Source of the DNA: Paraburkholderia sp. CNPSo 3272
GTDB taxonomy: Bacteria; Pseudomonadota; Gammaproteobacteria; Burkholderiales; Burkholderiaceae
Direction of reading: 5' to 3'
Length of the DNA: 64,000 nt
Assembly: GCF_024206495.1 (NCBI RefSeq)
Contig: NZ_JAMBPQ010000002.1
Coordinates: 186,001-250,000, forward strand
The notes beneath the pieces were generated by a model that worked only from the letters and a program-made list of their open reading frames with translations, did not search any database and was not told the origin of the DNA. A program made the translations under genes and the position numbers. Position 1 is the first letter of the stretch. Each line of letters opens with the position of its first letter. Shown one piece after another: positions 35,998 to 45,426 of this stretch.

Positions 35998-37593
35998 TCA
36001 ATCCGCGTGAATCACGGGCTCCAACTTGCGCTGCAGCTTGACGGGCGGCACGCGCCGGGTTTGCCAGATCGACACCACCGCAATCGCCGCCGCCACGGCA
36101 ATGCCCAGGTGAATCGCGCCCACGAGCGCCTCACGCGCGGCTTCGAGCAGCGGCGCGCCATTATGCCCGGCGTGGGCTAGATCGGCGATCAGCGAAGCCT
36201 GCGCGTCGCGGTTGATGAGGATCTGCGGGTCGGCGAGCTGCGGCAGCCAGTGCGCGGCGTGATCGGCTTCCAGCGCGCGTTGAACGCCGCTCGAATAAAG
36301 CTGCGTGACCATCGTGCCGGTGAGCGCCGTGCCGATCATGCCGCCGATCATCCGCAGCGACTGCAACAGCGCTGTGGCGATGCCCAGATGCTCGCGCCCC
36401 GCGGTCTGCTGCGCGAATACGGTGAGGTTCGGCATGACGAAGCCAAGGCCGATGCCGGCCACGATCATGAATGTCATGAGCAGGCCGCGCGGCGTGTTGT
36501 GCGTGGCGAGCGCCACGGCGAAGCAGGCCACCGCGAGCATTGCGAAGCCGATGTAGAGCATCAGGTTCGGATTGCGGATGCGCGAGACGATGCGCCCGTT
36601 CGCGATACTGCCGATCGTGATGAACACCACGAGCGGCGTGATGACGACGCCCGCTTCCTTCGGCGTCATGCCGAAGCCGCCCTGGAACAGGAGCGGCGCG
36701 TAGAACAGCAGCGAAAACATCGTGAAGCCGCCCAGTACGGCGAGCGTGAAAAGCGCATTCAGGCTCGCGTTGCGGAACATGTCGACGGGCAGGATGGCCT
36801 GCGGGCAGCGCCGCTCCCACTGCCAGAGCGCCCAGCCGGCCGCCAGCGCGAGAGCGAGCAGGCCGATGGCCGAAGCGCTGAGACCGTGCCCGGGCAGACG
36901 CTCCACGAAAAGCTGCAGGCTGCCCAGCGCGACCGCGATGAGGAGCGCACCTGGCCAGTCGAGCCGCATGCGCGCCTCGTGCGCGACGTGGCGCAAATGC
37001 GGCAGATACTTCCAGACAAAAAACAGCGAAAGCAGGCCAACGGGCAGATTCACGTAAAACACGGAACGCCAGCCGTAGTACTGCGTGAGAAAGCCCCCGA
37101 GCGACGGCCCGACCGCATTGGCAATACCGAACGCGGAGCTCATGAGCACCTGCCAGCGCAGGCGCACGACCGAATCGGGGAAGAGATCGGGAATGCAGGC
37201 AAACGCCGTGCCGACCAGCATGCCGCCGCCGATGCCTTGCAGCCCGCGCGCGATCACGAGGAACAGCATGCTGTTGGCCGCGCCGCACAGCACCGAAGCG
37301 GCGGTGAAGACGACGATCGACGCGATCACGAAAGGCTTGCGGCCGTAATAGTCGCCGAGCCGCCCGAAAATGGGGACGGTGATGACCGAGGTAAGCAGAT
37401 AGGACGTGGCGACCCACGCATAAAGTTCGAAGCCGCGCAGCTCGGCGACGATGGTCGGCAGCGCGGTGCCCACGACGGTCTGGTCGAGCGCGACGAGCAT
37501 CGTCACGAATGAGATGCCGAGCATCGCGAGCAGCGACTCCCGGAACGGCAGGACCTGCCCGCTCGAATGGTGGGCGGCGGTATGAACGGCCAT
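35998..37593 (-). CDS. DHA2-type MFS multidrug exporter (14 TM)
   Basis: This 531-aa transporter of the EmrB/QacA family has about 14 hydrophobic helices. Motif C-like and motif A regions are clear: MLVALDQTVVGTALPTIVAEL, GRLGDYYGRKPFV and GIGGGMLVGTAFACIPDLFP. MAVHTAAH at 37593 has GGAT six bases upstream; an ATG nine codons earlier (37620) has none. It is co-directional with the MarR gene downstream. Drug specificity is unknown. Confidence 0.92.
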   Translation of the reverse strand: MAVHTAAHHSSGQVLPFRESLLAMLGISFVTMLVALDQTVVGTALPTIVAELRGFELYAWVATSYLLTSVITVPIFGRLGDYYGRKPFVIASIVVFTAASVLCGAANSMLFLVIARGLQGIGGGMLVGTAFACIPDLFPDSVVRLRWQVLMSSAFGIANAVGPSLGGFLTQYYGWRSVFYVNLPVGLLSLFFVWKYLPHLRHVAHEARMRLDWPGALLIAVALGSLQLFVERLPGHGLSASAIGLLALALAAGWALWQWERRCPQAILPVDMFRNASLNALFTLAVLGGFTMFSLLFYAPLLFQGGFGMTPKEAGVVITPLVVFITIGSIANGRIVSRIRNPNLMLYIGFAMLAVACFAVALATHNTPRGLLMTFMIVAGIGLGFVMPNLTVFAQQTAGREHLGIATALLQSLRMIGGMIGTALTGTMVTQLYSSGVQRALEADHAAHWLPQLADPQILINRDAQASLIADLAHAGHNGAPLLEAAREALVGAIHLGIAVAAAIAVVSIWQTRRVPPVKLQRKLEPVIHAD

Positions 37594-37611
37594 TTTTTGA
37601 TCCAGCAACGA

Positions 37612-37638
37612 TTGACGCATCAAAGATTGATCATCATA
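37612..37638 (-). promoter_or_regulatory. putative MarR-controlled promoter of the exporter
   Basis: On the minus strand TATGAT (37633-37638) is a good -10. It is followed by the palindromes TGATCA (37628-37633) and TTGATGCGTCAA (37612-37623), which would lie from the -10 to about +14 and could be MarR sites. Confidence 0.4.
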
Positions 37639-37716
37639 GCACGGTCCGATCCACTACACTGGGGCGTCGAACGGCGGCGATGGTCTCGCCGTCGTCGCTG
37701 AAAATCCCGGAGCGCA

Positions 37717-38592
37717 ATGGAACCCACGACCGAACCCACCGCCGCCGATCCAGCCCGCACGGGCGCCATCGCGGCCTTCACCGAGGCCGATCTCGACGCG
37801 CTGCGGCGCGCCAGGCACGAGCTCGAAACGCCGCCGCTCGGCATGAAGCTCGCAGCGATCGTGGGTGCGCCAGTAGAAAAGCTGATCGCGCGGCTACCCG
37901 GCGTCGCGAACGGCAAGGTGACCGACGCGACGCAAGCCGCGCTGCGCAAGTGTCTGCAGCTCGCGCTGAAGACGCTCGGCAAGCAAGGCGCCCTCTCCAC
38001 GGCCGAAGCGCGCACGAGCGCGAAGCCGAGCAACCTGCTGCACAAGTTCGCGGTGGCAACCACGGGCGCGGCGGGCGGCGCTTTCGGCCTGTTCGCGCTG
38101 CCGGTCGAGCTGCCCGTCACGACCACGCTGATGTTTCGCTCGATTTGCGACATCGCGCGCAGCGAAGGCGAGAATCTGGCCAGCACCGACACCCAGCTGC
38201 AATGTCTGACCGTGTTCGGCATGGGCGGCCGCTCGGCCGCCGACGACGAAGCCGACTTCGGCTATTTCATCGCGCGCGGCGCGCTCGCGAAGGCGGTATC
38301 GGCGGCGTCGTCGGAAATGGCGACGAAGGGCTTCGCCGCCCACGGCTCAACCGCGCTCCTCAAGCTCATGCAGACGGTGGCCGCGCGCTTCTCCGTGCAG
38401 GTGAGCGAGCAGGTCGCGGCGAAGTCGATACCGGCCATCGGCGCGGTGCTCGGCGCCATGGTCAACACCGTGTTCATCGACCATTTCCAGCAGGTGGCGC
38501 ATGGGCACTTCACCGTGCGCCGGCTCGAGCGCCGCTACGGCGAAGCCGCCGTGCGCGCGGCCTATGACGCGATCGACGTCTCGCTCGATTGA
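37717..38592 (+). CDS. EcsC-family protein
   Basis: The 291-aa protein matches the EcsC family: ARHELETPPLGMKLAAIVGAPVE, the central hydrophobic GAAGGAFGLFALPVELPVTTTLMFRSI, and IPAIGAVLGAMVNTVFIDHFQQVAHGHF near the end. GGAG lies seven bases before the ATG. Function of bacterial EcsC proteins is not settled; B. subtilis EcsC is linked to an ABC exporter locus. Its 3' end overlaps the opposing esterase gene by 31 bases. Confidence 0.85.
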   Translation: MEPTTEPTAADPARTGAIAAFTEADLDALRRARHELETPPLGMKLAAIVGAPVEKLIARLPGVANGKVTDATQAALRKCLQLALKTLGKQGALSTAEARTSAKPSNLLHKFAVATTGAAGGAFGLFALPVELPVTTTLMFRSICDIARSEGENLASTDTQLQCLTVFGMGGRSAADDEADFGYFIARGALAKAVSAASSEMATKGFAAHGSTALLKLMQTVAARFSVQVSEQVAAKSIPAIGAVLGAMVNTVFIDHFQQVAHGHFTVRRLERRYGEAAVRAAYDAIDVSLD

Positions 38593-39530
38593 GGCGGCTG
38601 CGGTTTCTCGTCGCTGCGCGTCGGCCCAAGGGTCACGCGGCGCACGAAGCTCGCGGCGACGTCGAGCGTGCGGCGCGCCTCGGGCATGAACGGCGCATAG
38701 ATCGGCCAGATATGCGGCATGCCGCTGGCAATCTCGCACTCCACCGCCACGCCGGCGGCGCGCGCGCGCTCGGCGACGCGGCGCGTGTCGTCGAGCAGCG
38801 TTTCGGAGCTGCCCACGAACAGGCTTAGCGGCGGCAAGCCGCGAAAGTCGGCATAGAGCGGCGACACGTAGGGATCGGTCGCACTGGCCGAGCCGAGGTA
38901 GAACGGCGCGATGCGCTCGAATACCGCGCCGCTGAACATGGGATCGCGCCCGTCGTTCTCGCGTATCGAAGCGCCCGTCGCCGCAAGATCGGTCCACGGT
39001 GAAAAGAGCACGGCGCCGGCGGGGAGTGCGTCGCCTGCGTCGCGCAAGGCGACGAGCGTCGCAAGCGCAAGCCCGCCGCCCGCGGAATCGCCGCCAATCA
39101 CGATCGAGCCCGGCTGCGTTCCTTTCGCGAGCAAATGGCGGTACGCGGCCATTGCGTCCTCGAGCGCGGCGGGAAACGGATGCTCGGGCGCGAGGCGATA
39201 GTCGAGCGAGAAGACGTCGGCGCCGGCGCGCTTGCCCAGACCAAACGAAATCGCGCGCTGCGAACGCGGCGAGCAGAAGTAGTACCCGCCGCCATGCAGA
39301 TAAAGGAGCGTGCGCTGCGCGGGCGAGCGCTCGCGGATGAGCCACTCGCCGCGCATCGGAACATCGGAGGCGTCGTACTGTTCGCGCAAGCGCCAGCCGC
39401 TCGGCACGCCCGGCGTCCAGATGCGTCTCGCCGTCAGCATGCGCACGCGTGCGACGTTGATCGTCTTGCGCGTTTGCGGCCGAAAAGTGCGGCGCAAGAA
39501 CCTGCAGATCAGCCTGCTTTGCCAGCTCAT
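38562..39530 (-). CDS. alpha/beta hydrolase, hormone-sensitive-lipase (HSL) type
   Basis: The 322-aa esterase has the HSL oxyanion motif YLHGGGYYF, the nucleophile elbow VIGGDSAGGGLALA (Ser), the acid of SSETLLDDTRR and the His of SGMPHIWPIYAPF. GGAGGG eight bases before the ATG at 39530 sets the start. It probably hydrolyses short- to medium-chain esters. It converges with and overlaps the ecsC gene. Confidence 0.9.
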   Translation of the reverse strand: MSWQSRLICRFLRRTFRPQTRKTINVARVRMLTARRIWTPGVPSGWRLREQYDASDVPMRGEWLIRERSPAQRTLLYLHGGGYYFCSPRSQRAISFGLGKRAGADVFSLDYRLAPEHPFPAALEDAMAAYRHLLAKGTQPGSIVIGGDSAGGGLALATLVALRDAGDALPAGAVLFSPWTDLAATGASIRENDGRDPMFSGAVFERIAPFYLGSASATDPYVSPLYADFRGLPPLSLFVGSSETLLDDTRRVAERARAAGVAVECEIASGMPHIWPIYAPFMPEARRTLDVAASFVRRVTLGPTRSDEKPQPPQSSETSIAS

Positions 39531-39670
39531 CGGCTCAGCCCTCCGCAGCACTCAAACCGGCCTCGACCAGCACTCGGCGGCGGTCGGTCGATAGTGTCCA
39601 GGGATCAGACGTCGATCGCGGGAACACGCGGCGCGCAGTACGGCGAATGAGGCGAACGATCGAGGGCCGA

Positions 39671-40105
39671 TTAATTGGCGGGCAGCACCTGGCCGCGAAT
39701 CTCGCCTGACGGGTTCTGCGCCGTATGAATGTTGAAATACCACTGTCCGCCCATCAGCTGGGTGACCTGCTGCTCGTTGAGCGTGGCGGAACCCTTGATC
39801 GGACTCGCCAGCTCGCCCTTCGGAATCGGTACCTGCACGCCAGCGTTCTGTCCGACCGGCGCTGGGCCGTGGAAGTGCGCGGCCGCCGCCGGGCCGGAGA
39901 GGCCTTCATAGGTGATCGTCCAGTTCAGCGTTTTCGTGGACGTATCGAAGGTGGCGTTAAGCATGCCGTGGCCCTGGCTCACGCGCGGCGGGACCTCGCT
40001 GGACGGTTCGAGATCGGCCTTGAGCGCGACGGTGTCGGCATACGCGGCGCTGGAGGCAAGGACACACAGAGCGAGAGCGAGCTGTAGCGGACGAAGCAAA
40101 TTCAT
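39671..40105 (-). CDS. secreted CHRD-domain protein
   Basis: This 144-aa protein has a Sec signal peptide (LALALCVLASSAAYA, cleavage near residue 23) and one CHRD domain: LEPSSEVPP at the start, TYEGLSGPAAAAHFHGPA in the middle, and WYFNIHTAQNPSGEIRGQV at the end. The domain, named after chordin, occurs in many bacterial exported proteins without a known activity. AGGAG lies seven bases before the ATG. Confidence 0.88.
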   Translation of the reverse strand: MNLLRPLQLALALCVLASSAAYADTVALKADLEPSSEVPPRVSQGHGMLNATFDTSTKTLNWTITYEGLSGPAAAAHFHGPAPVGQNAGVQVPIPKGELASPIKGSATLNEQQVTQLMGGQWYFNIHTAQNPSGEIRGQVLPAN

Positions 40106-40230
40106 GGAATTTCTCCTGTTTTTGTGGCGCGCTGCACCAGAAGGCGCAAAACCGCGCTCTCACATGCTAGAGCAAATCCGCTGGGCGCGTCCGCTGCGCC
40201 GATGTCGGCCCGACGTAAGCTGCGTGCAAT

Positions 40231-40253
40231 AAAAAATGCGCCGCAAGCAGCGC
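40231..40253 (-). terminator. minus-strand intrinsic terminator after porin remnant
   Basis: Read leftward, GCGCTG and CGGCGC pair around a four-base loop (one G-T pair) and are followed by a run of six T. It lies about 60 bases beyond the end of the porin-like fragment. Confidence 0.5.
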
Positions 40254-40310
40254 CCTCCAACCCCGGTATTAGCTTCCTGCCCTCGGGTGTACGACGCTAC
40301 CGAATTCCTG

Positions 40311-40505
40311 GCAGCGGTGACGAAAACCCGTCGTGACGATCCCCAGGTTCTTGCTCGACGAGAAGTTGTCGTAGCTGTGGAAACCCACTTGCATGATGCC
40401 CACCGCGTTCCGGCCTGCGCCCCACCTGCCGACGCCTTCGAGGTGCCCGGATGCAACAACTAATTGATTGGCATAGCGAAGTTTATGGGCGGCATCTTTT
40501 GACGA
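40311..40505 (-). pseudogene. probable decayed porin C-terminus
   Basis: A leftward frame of about 65 codons reads like the last strands of a beta-proteobacterial general porin: LRYANQLVVASGHLEG, NAVGIMQVGFHSYDNFSSS and a closing LGIVTTGFRHR. Intact porins end GLRHRF or similar with a stop after Phe; here the codon is Cys and the frame runs on. No N-terminal part, signal peptide or start is present upstream, where the frame becomes unlike any porin. Weak identification based on strand pattern and the terminal motif. Confidence 0.42.
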
Positions 40506-40747
40506 ACCAGCCGCCGCCTCGGTAGAACCCCTTTCGAATTCATCGAATGCCCCGACGGTAGACTCTCTAACGCTCGTGCCTCGAGGATTCGACCGTGAAA
40601 TCCCACGCACGAGACCGCCGCGGCAACCGCGATTACCCGCACTTCCTGTAATAGTTAATTGATCGAAATTGCCTCGATTTCTCGTCGCGCGGCGACTAAG
40701 CTAGGAACTGCGAGAAGTGACTCTTCATCGAAGGGTCTCCAAGCTTG
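40506..40747. other. non-coding stretch, possible small RNA upstream of an orphan terminator
   Basis: No gene is supported. The only strong signal is the rightward terminator at its end. A 19-codon GTG-initiated frame (40595-40651) exists but has no coding support. Confidence 0.35.
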
Positions 40748-40773
40748 AACGCGGCTTCGGCCGCGTTTTTTTT
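40748..40773 (+). terminator. strong plus-strand intrinsic terminator with TTCG loop and no gene upstream
   Basis: AACGCGGC, loop TTCG and GCCGCGTT are followed by a run of eight T on the plus strand. No plus-strand gene precedes it back to 39.5 kb. It is oriented against the kinase gene that ends at 40828. Confidence 0.8.
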
Positions 40774-40827
40774 CGCCTGTTTTTGCCCGCTATCCCCTGC
40801 GCGCGTCGATTTCACGATGTACGGCAT

Positions 40828-43800
40828 TCACGCGAGCAGCGCGGCCTGCTGCTCGATTCCGACGAGCATCGCCTGGCAAGTGCGGATGAGCGAATAGCCT
40901 TCCTCACGCAGTTGCACGGCAGTGTGACAGTTCATGTGACTGCGGAAGGTCTCGAGTTCGGCGAGCAGCGCAGGGTACTGCAGCACGCCCACCGCACCGG
41001 CAAGCCGGTGATGCCATTCGCGCAGGCGCGCGACGTCGGCTTGTTCGAGGAGCGGCGGCAACGCGTCCAGGTCGTCGCGCATCGCCGAAACGAACGAGCC
41101 CAGCAACGTCTTCACGGTCGCCTCGCCGCCCCAAACCTGGATCATATGACTGAGATCCAGCGGCTCGAACGTCCGTACGTTTGCAGGCTTTTCCGCGAGC
41201 TTTACGCGGCAACCGCCGCGCCCCGGCGGACCCGACTCCGAAGCTCGCGAGGCCGCTTGCCGCGCCCCTTGTCCGTTCGCGCCTGCCTCGCGCGTGGCTT
41301 CGTCCTGCAGGGTGCGCTGCATGCCCTCCACGCCGAACCAGCGCGCGAGATACTCGCGCAACGTGGCCACGCGCGTGGGCTTGACGAGGCAATCGTCCAT
41401 GCCCGCTTCGCTGCACCGACTGATGTTCTCGGGCGCCGTGTTAGCCGTGATACCGAGTATCGGCAAGCGCCGCGCGCCTTGCGCCTTCTGCTCCATTTCG
41501 CGTACGCGTCGCGCGAGATCGTAGCCAGATACGTTCGGCATATGACAGTCGGTGATCAGGCAGCCGTATTCGCATTCGGCCAGCGCTTCGAGCGCCTTCG
41601 CACCGTCGTCGACGACGTCGCACGCGAACCCGATCAACGCCAGTTGATGACGGATCAGCTCCTGATTCACCGGATGGTCCTCCGCCACGAGGATGAGGCG
41701 CCCGGCAGCGCGTTCCTGCTCGCGATTGGGCGCCGGGAGTTTCGTTTCGACATCGGTGGCGGGACGCGACGAGCCGGCAGGCTTCACCTGCAGCCCCGCC
41801 AGCGCCAGCGCACAAACGGCGCTCAAGCCCCGCCAGGACAACGGATTGACGCTCACGCGCACGCCGCTCTCGGCCACGCGATAACCGCTTGGCTTCGGCT
41901 TGTCCGTCAGGCAAAGCACAGGCGCACCGCGTTTGCCCAGCCGCCCGGCCAGCGCTTCCGACGCGAACACCAGATCGGCCTTGTCAGCGCTCGCGGCGCG
42001 GGCGAGGTCCGCTGGCGCGACGCGGCGCATTTCCATGCCGAGCGCCGAGCCGAAATGCATCAATGCGGCGGCGACGCTCGCGTCCTCGCATGCCACGAGC
42101 GCACGCTTGCCGCGCAGCCCGGCGGCCTTACCGCTACGCGCCTCGACGGGCAGTTCGATATGCAGCGTCAGGCAGGTGCCGCGGTCCATTTCGCTCTTCA
42201 GTTCGAGCGAGCCGCCCATCAGCGCCGCGAGCTTGCGGCAGATCGTGAGGCCGAGTCCCGTGCCACCGAAGCGTCGCGTGGTCGAGGTCTCGGCCTGCAC
42301 GAACGGCTCGAAGAGCTGCGCCTGCGCTTCGGGCGCGATGCCGATGCCCGTGTCGGCCACCGCGATCGACAGCCGCTGGCAGAGAGGCGTGCCGACTTGG
42401 GCGTCGAGATCGCGTGCGCGAACGTGCACGCTCACCTCGCCCGCCAGCGTGAACTTGATCGCATTGCTGAGCAGATTGAAGAGAATCTGCCGCAGCCGCA
42501 CGCTGTCGCCGCGCAACTGCGCCGCGACGTCCGGCTCGACATCCACGCGCACCTTCAGCCCCTTCTCGTGCGCACGCGCGGCCAGCAGCCCGACGGCGTT
42601 GTCGACGAGTTCGCGCACGTCGAACGGCTGCGAGTCAATGACGAGATGGCCGGCCTGGATCTTCGAGTAGTCGAGCAGATCGTCGAGTATCTGCAGCAGC
42701 GCCCCCGCCGATTCGTGCACCATGTCGACCATTTGCGCCTGGTCCGGGTTCAGCGGGGTGCGCTCTAGCACCTCGACGAGACCCAGCACGCCGTTCATCG
42801 GCGTGCGGATCTCGTGGCTCATCATGGCGAGAAAGTCGTCCTTCGCACGGGAGGCCGCCTCTGCGATATCGCGTGCGTGTTCGAGTTCGTCTGCGCGCGC
42901 GTGCTCGACGCTCGCGTCCAGCGCATAGCCGCTCCAGACGATCGCGCCGTCTTCGGCGCGGCGCGGCGCGAACTCCGCGCGCACCCACACGAACCCGGCC
43001 GCGCCCTGAAAGCGGAATTCGGCGTGCACCGGTATGAACCAGCGCGCGGAGCGTTCGAGCCGCGAGGCAAGACGCGCGCGATCATGTCGACCCACCCGAG
43101 AGAGATCGAGAGAATGAGCGTGGCGAAGCTCCTCGACGGTATCGCCGAGTAGCCGCTGCGTGTCGCCGCCGATGTACGGAAACGAATAGCGGCCGTCGGG
43201 CGAGCGGCGCAACTGGAACACGATCGCGGGCAGCGACCCCGTCACCTCCGAGAGAAGCCGCTCCGATGCGCGTTCGCGCAACTCGGCGCGGCGAATGTCG
43301 GTGACATCGATCATCGTGCCGAGCACGCAGAACGGCGCGCCTTGCAGGTCGCGGCACAGGCGCGTCCAGAAGATGCCATGACGCGCCTCCCCTGGCGCGT
43401 TCTCGAACGTCAACTCGACACGCTGGCTCTCCCCCTCGACGATCGTCAGCCGGTAGAGGTCGTCCATGCGGCGGCTGTTTTCGGGCCCCCACGCCATCAC
43501 GGCCGAACCGGTGCGCCCGAGCACGCGCGAGCGCGCCAGACCGGTCGATTCTTCATAGGCGCGATTGATCGCGAGGTAGCGGTTTTCGAGATCCCGTGCG
43601 CCGAGCGGATACGGGATCATCTCCATCATCGTGTCCTGCAGTTCCACCTGGCGCGCGAGCACCTGCTCTGCGCGCCGCCGCCGGTGCATCTCTCGCTGGA
43701 GCAGCACGTAGGCGCGCAGCGTGACGAGCAGCAGCACGCCGAACACGATCAGGAGCGGCAGGAGCCGCAGCGCATTCACGCTCCAGCCGCCGGCCTGGGT

Positions 43801-45405
43801 GGAGACGGCAGCGGTCCAGCGATTGCGGATGCGCTGCTGTTCGACAGGCGGCATCGCGTCGAGCGCGCGATTGATGAGCCGCGCGAGCGGGGCAAGGTCG
43901 CCGCGCACGGCAAATGCCGTCGAATCGTCGACGCCCACCGCTCCCAGCACCTTCAGCGAGTCGAGATAGGGCCCGCTGAGCGGCTCGTCGAGCGCGGCTG
44001 CGTTGCCCACCAGCACATCGGCCTCGTGGCGACCGACCATTGCGAGCCCCGCGTCGAGGCTCGCGGTGCGCACGACCTGCGTTCCCGGCAGCTCCTGCAT
44101 GTCCGGCGTGTGCGGCGCCAGCACGATGCGTCGGCCCGCAAAGTCGGCGAGCGAGCGTGCCATCGGCTCGTCGCGGCGCCCTACCATGACGAGCGGATAG
44201 TGCTCGAAGGCTTCCGTGTAGGCCACGCCGGAGCCGAACACGCCATCGCCCACTGAGGTCGCGGCGAGCGCGATCTCGCCACGCTGCATCGCGTCCCCGG
44301 CGCTCGTCCAGGGAGAAATAGGCACGCGCTCGAAGGTAATGCCGAGGGTGAGCCCCAGATAGCCGAGATAGTCGGCGGCCATGCCCGACGGCTTGCCCGT
44401 CTTGTCCGTGAAGCTGAACGGCAGCCAGCCACTGTCGTAGCCCACTTTCAGCGGCGACAAGGCACGCAGCCACGCGCGCTCGTCGGCGCTCAGGCTGAAC
44501 GCGGACGGCGGCGGCGCTCGCGGCGCGTCGCCTTCGAACCAGCGTGACCGCTCGGCCGCCGCCGCGGCAGGCCGCACGCCAGCAAGCAGGAGGTTCAGCC
44601 GATCGCGCAGGTCCGACCTGGAGACCGGCACGGCGTAACGCAACTCGCGCACGCGCTCGCGCTCCTCGAAGGCGACGCGCAGATCGCCGAATTCCTGGAG
44701 CGCGAGCTGATAGCGCGCCACGGGCGAAAAGCCTGCATAGACGTCGGCCTGCCCCTGGGCGACGGCGCGCAGCGCCGCCTGCGTGCTCGCGAAGGTTTCG
44801 AAGCGCGCCTGCGCGAAACGCTCGCGCAATACCGCTTCGAGGACGTCGCCGCGCTCGACTGCAAACGTCGCACGCCCGAGGCGCGCCGGCTGGGTCGCGA
44901 GCGCGGTGTTCCCGGCACGCGTGACAAATGTCGTGGTGCCGTTCAGATACGGCGCCGTGAAAGCGAGGCAGCGCTCGCGCGACGGCGTGCGCGCGACGCT
45001 CATCACGATGTCGATGTCTCCTGCGCAGGCCGCCGCGAGCAACGCCGGCATGTCTGCAAAGACGCGCGGCTGAAGCATGACGCCGGCACCGGCGAGAAGG
45101 CGCAGATAGGCGGCACTGAAGCCGGTGAGCGTGGCACCGTCGAACACTTCGAGCGGCGCCCGGCCGCCCTCCACCACGCCGACGACGAGCTCTCGCGGCA
45201 AGGTCGCGGCGACCTGCCGCGAGAACGCGACGCGCTCGTTTATCCACTCACACGAAGTCCCAGCGCTCGCCGCCGCCGCGGAGAACGCGAGCGCCCATGC
45301 CGCGGCAAGCGCGCCGAGGTACGCGATCACGCACGCGAGTCCGCGCCCGCGCCGCGATGCAGCCGGGCGCGCGCCAAGACGGAAGATGCGGTGAATCGAC
45401 TTCAT
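40828..45405 (-). CDS. BvgS/EvgS-like hybrid phosphorelay sensor kinase
   Basis: This 1525-aa protein begins with a signal/anchor (IAYLGALAAAWALAFSAAAA). Two periplasmic SBP_bac_3 (Venus flytrap) domains follow, about 70-290 and 315-545 (second: LKVGYDSGWLPFSF, SGMAADYLGYL). After a membrane helix near 555-575 come two PAS regions (about 600-715, 735-850). HisKA has FLAMMSHEIRTPMNGVLGLVE (His near 865); HATPase_c has LLSNAIKF, DTGIGIAP and GTGLGLT. A degenerate receiver-like segment (about 1100-1200) precedes the receiver (LVAEDHPVNQ, Asp in LITDCHMPN near 1287). A C-terminal Hpt has His in EWHHRLAGAVG near 1466. The gene lies 21 bases after the aquaporin and downstream of three RcsB-like regulators on the same strand. 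Confidence 0.93.
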   Translation of the reverse strand: MKSIHRIFRLGARPAASRRGRGLACVIAYLGALAAAWALAFSAAAASAGTSCEWINERVAFSRQVAATLPRELVVGVVEGGRAPLEVFDGATLTGFSAAYLRLLAGAGVMLQPRVFADMPALLAAACAGDIDIVMSVARTPSRERCLAFTAPYLNGTTTFVTRAGNTALATQPARLGRATFAVERGDVLEAVLRERFAQARFETFASTQAALRAVAQGQADVYAGFSPVARYQLALQEFGDLRVAFEERERVRELRYAVPVSRSDLRDRLNLLLAGVRPAAAAAERSRWFEGDAPRAPPPSAFSLSADERAWLRALSPLKVGYDSGWLPFSFTDKTGKPSGMAADYLGYLGLTLGITFERVPISPWTSAGDAMQRGEIALAATSVGDGVFGSGVAYTEAFEHYPLVMVGRRDEPMARSLADFAGRRIVLAPHTPDMQELPGTQVVRTASLDAGLAMVGRHEADVLVGNAAALDEPLSGPYLDSLKVLGAVGVDDSTAFAVRGDLAPLARLINRALDAMPPVEQQRIRNRWTAAVSTQAGGWSVNALRLLPLLIVFGVLLLVTLRAYVLLQREMHRRRRAEQVLARQVELQDTMMEMIPYPLGARDLENRYLAINRAYEESTGLARSRVLGRTGSAVMAWGPENSRRMDDLYRLTIVEGESQRVELTFENAPGEARHGIFWTRLCRDLQGAPFCVLGTMIDVTDIRRAELRERASERLLSEVTGSLPAIVFQLRRSPDGRYSFPYIGGDTQRLLGDTVEELRHAHSLDLSRVGRHDRARLASRLERSARWFIPVHAEFRFQGAAGFVWVRAEFAPRRAEDGAIVWSGYALDASVEHARADELEHARDIAEAASRAKDDFLAMMSHEIRTPMNGVLGLVEVLERTPLNPDQAQMVDMVHESAGALLQILDDLLDYSKIQAGHLVIDSQPFDVRELVDNAVGLLAARAHEKGLKVRVDVEPDVAAQLRGDSVRLRQILFNLLSNAIKFTLAGEVSVHVRARDLDAQVGTPLCQRLSIAVADTGIGIAPEAQAQLFEPFVQAETSTTRRFGGTGLGLTICRKLAALMGGSLELKSEMDRGTCLTLHIELPVEARSGKAAGLRGKRALVACEDASVAAALMHFGSALGMEMRRVAPADLARAASADKADLVFASEALAGRLGKRGAPVLCLTDKPKPSGYRVAESGVRVSVNPLSWRGLSAVCALALAGLQVKPAGSSRPATDVETKLPAPNREQERAAGRLILVAEDHPVNQELIRHQLALIGFACDVVDDGAKALEALAECEYGCLITDCHMPNVSGYDLARRVREMEQKAQGARRLPILGITANTAPENISRCSEAGMDDCLVKPTRVATLREYLARWFGVEGMQRTLQDEATREAGANGQGARQAASRASESGPPGRGGCRVKLAEKPANVRTFEPLDLSHMIQVWGGEATVKTLLGSFVSAMRDDLDALPPLLEQADVARLREWHHRLAGAVGVLQYPALLAELETFRSHMNCHTAVQLREEGYSLIRTCQAMLVGIEQQAALLA

Positions 45406-45426
45406 CGGCGCACGGCAAACTGGATT

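Noticed and set aside
40318..40610. The 113-codon leftward frame as an intact hypothetical gene
   Set aside because: Only its second half looks protein-like, resembling a porin tail, and the first part has no signal peptide or start context. It is better described as a remnant.
40595..40651. A 19-codon GTG-initiated frame with GAGG eight bases upstream
   Set aside because: Too short for codon evidence and no conserved neighbour. A chance frame in non-coding DNA is equally likely.
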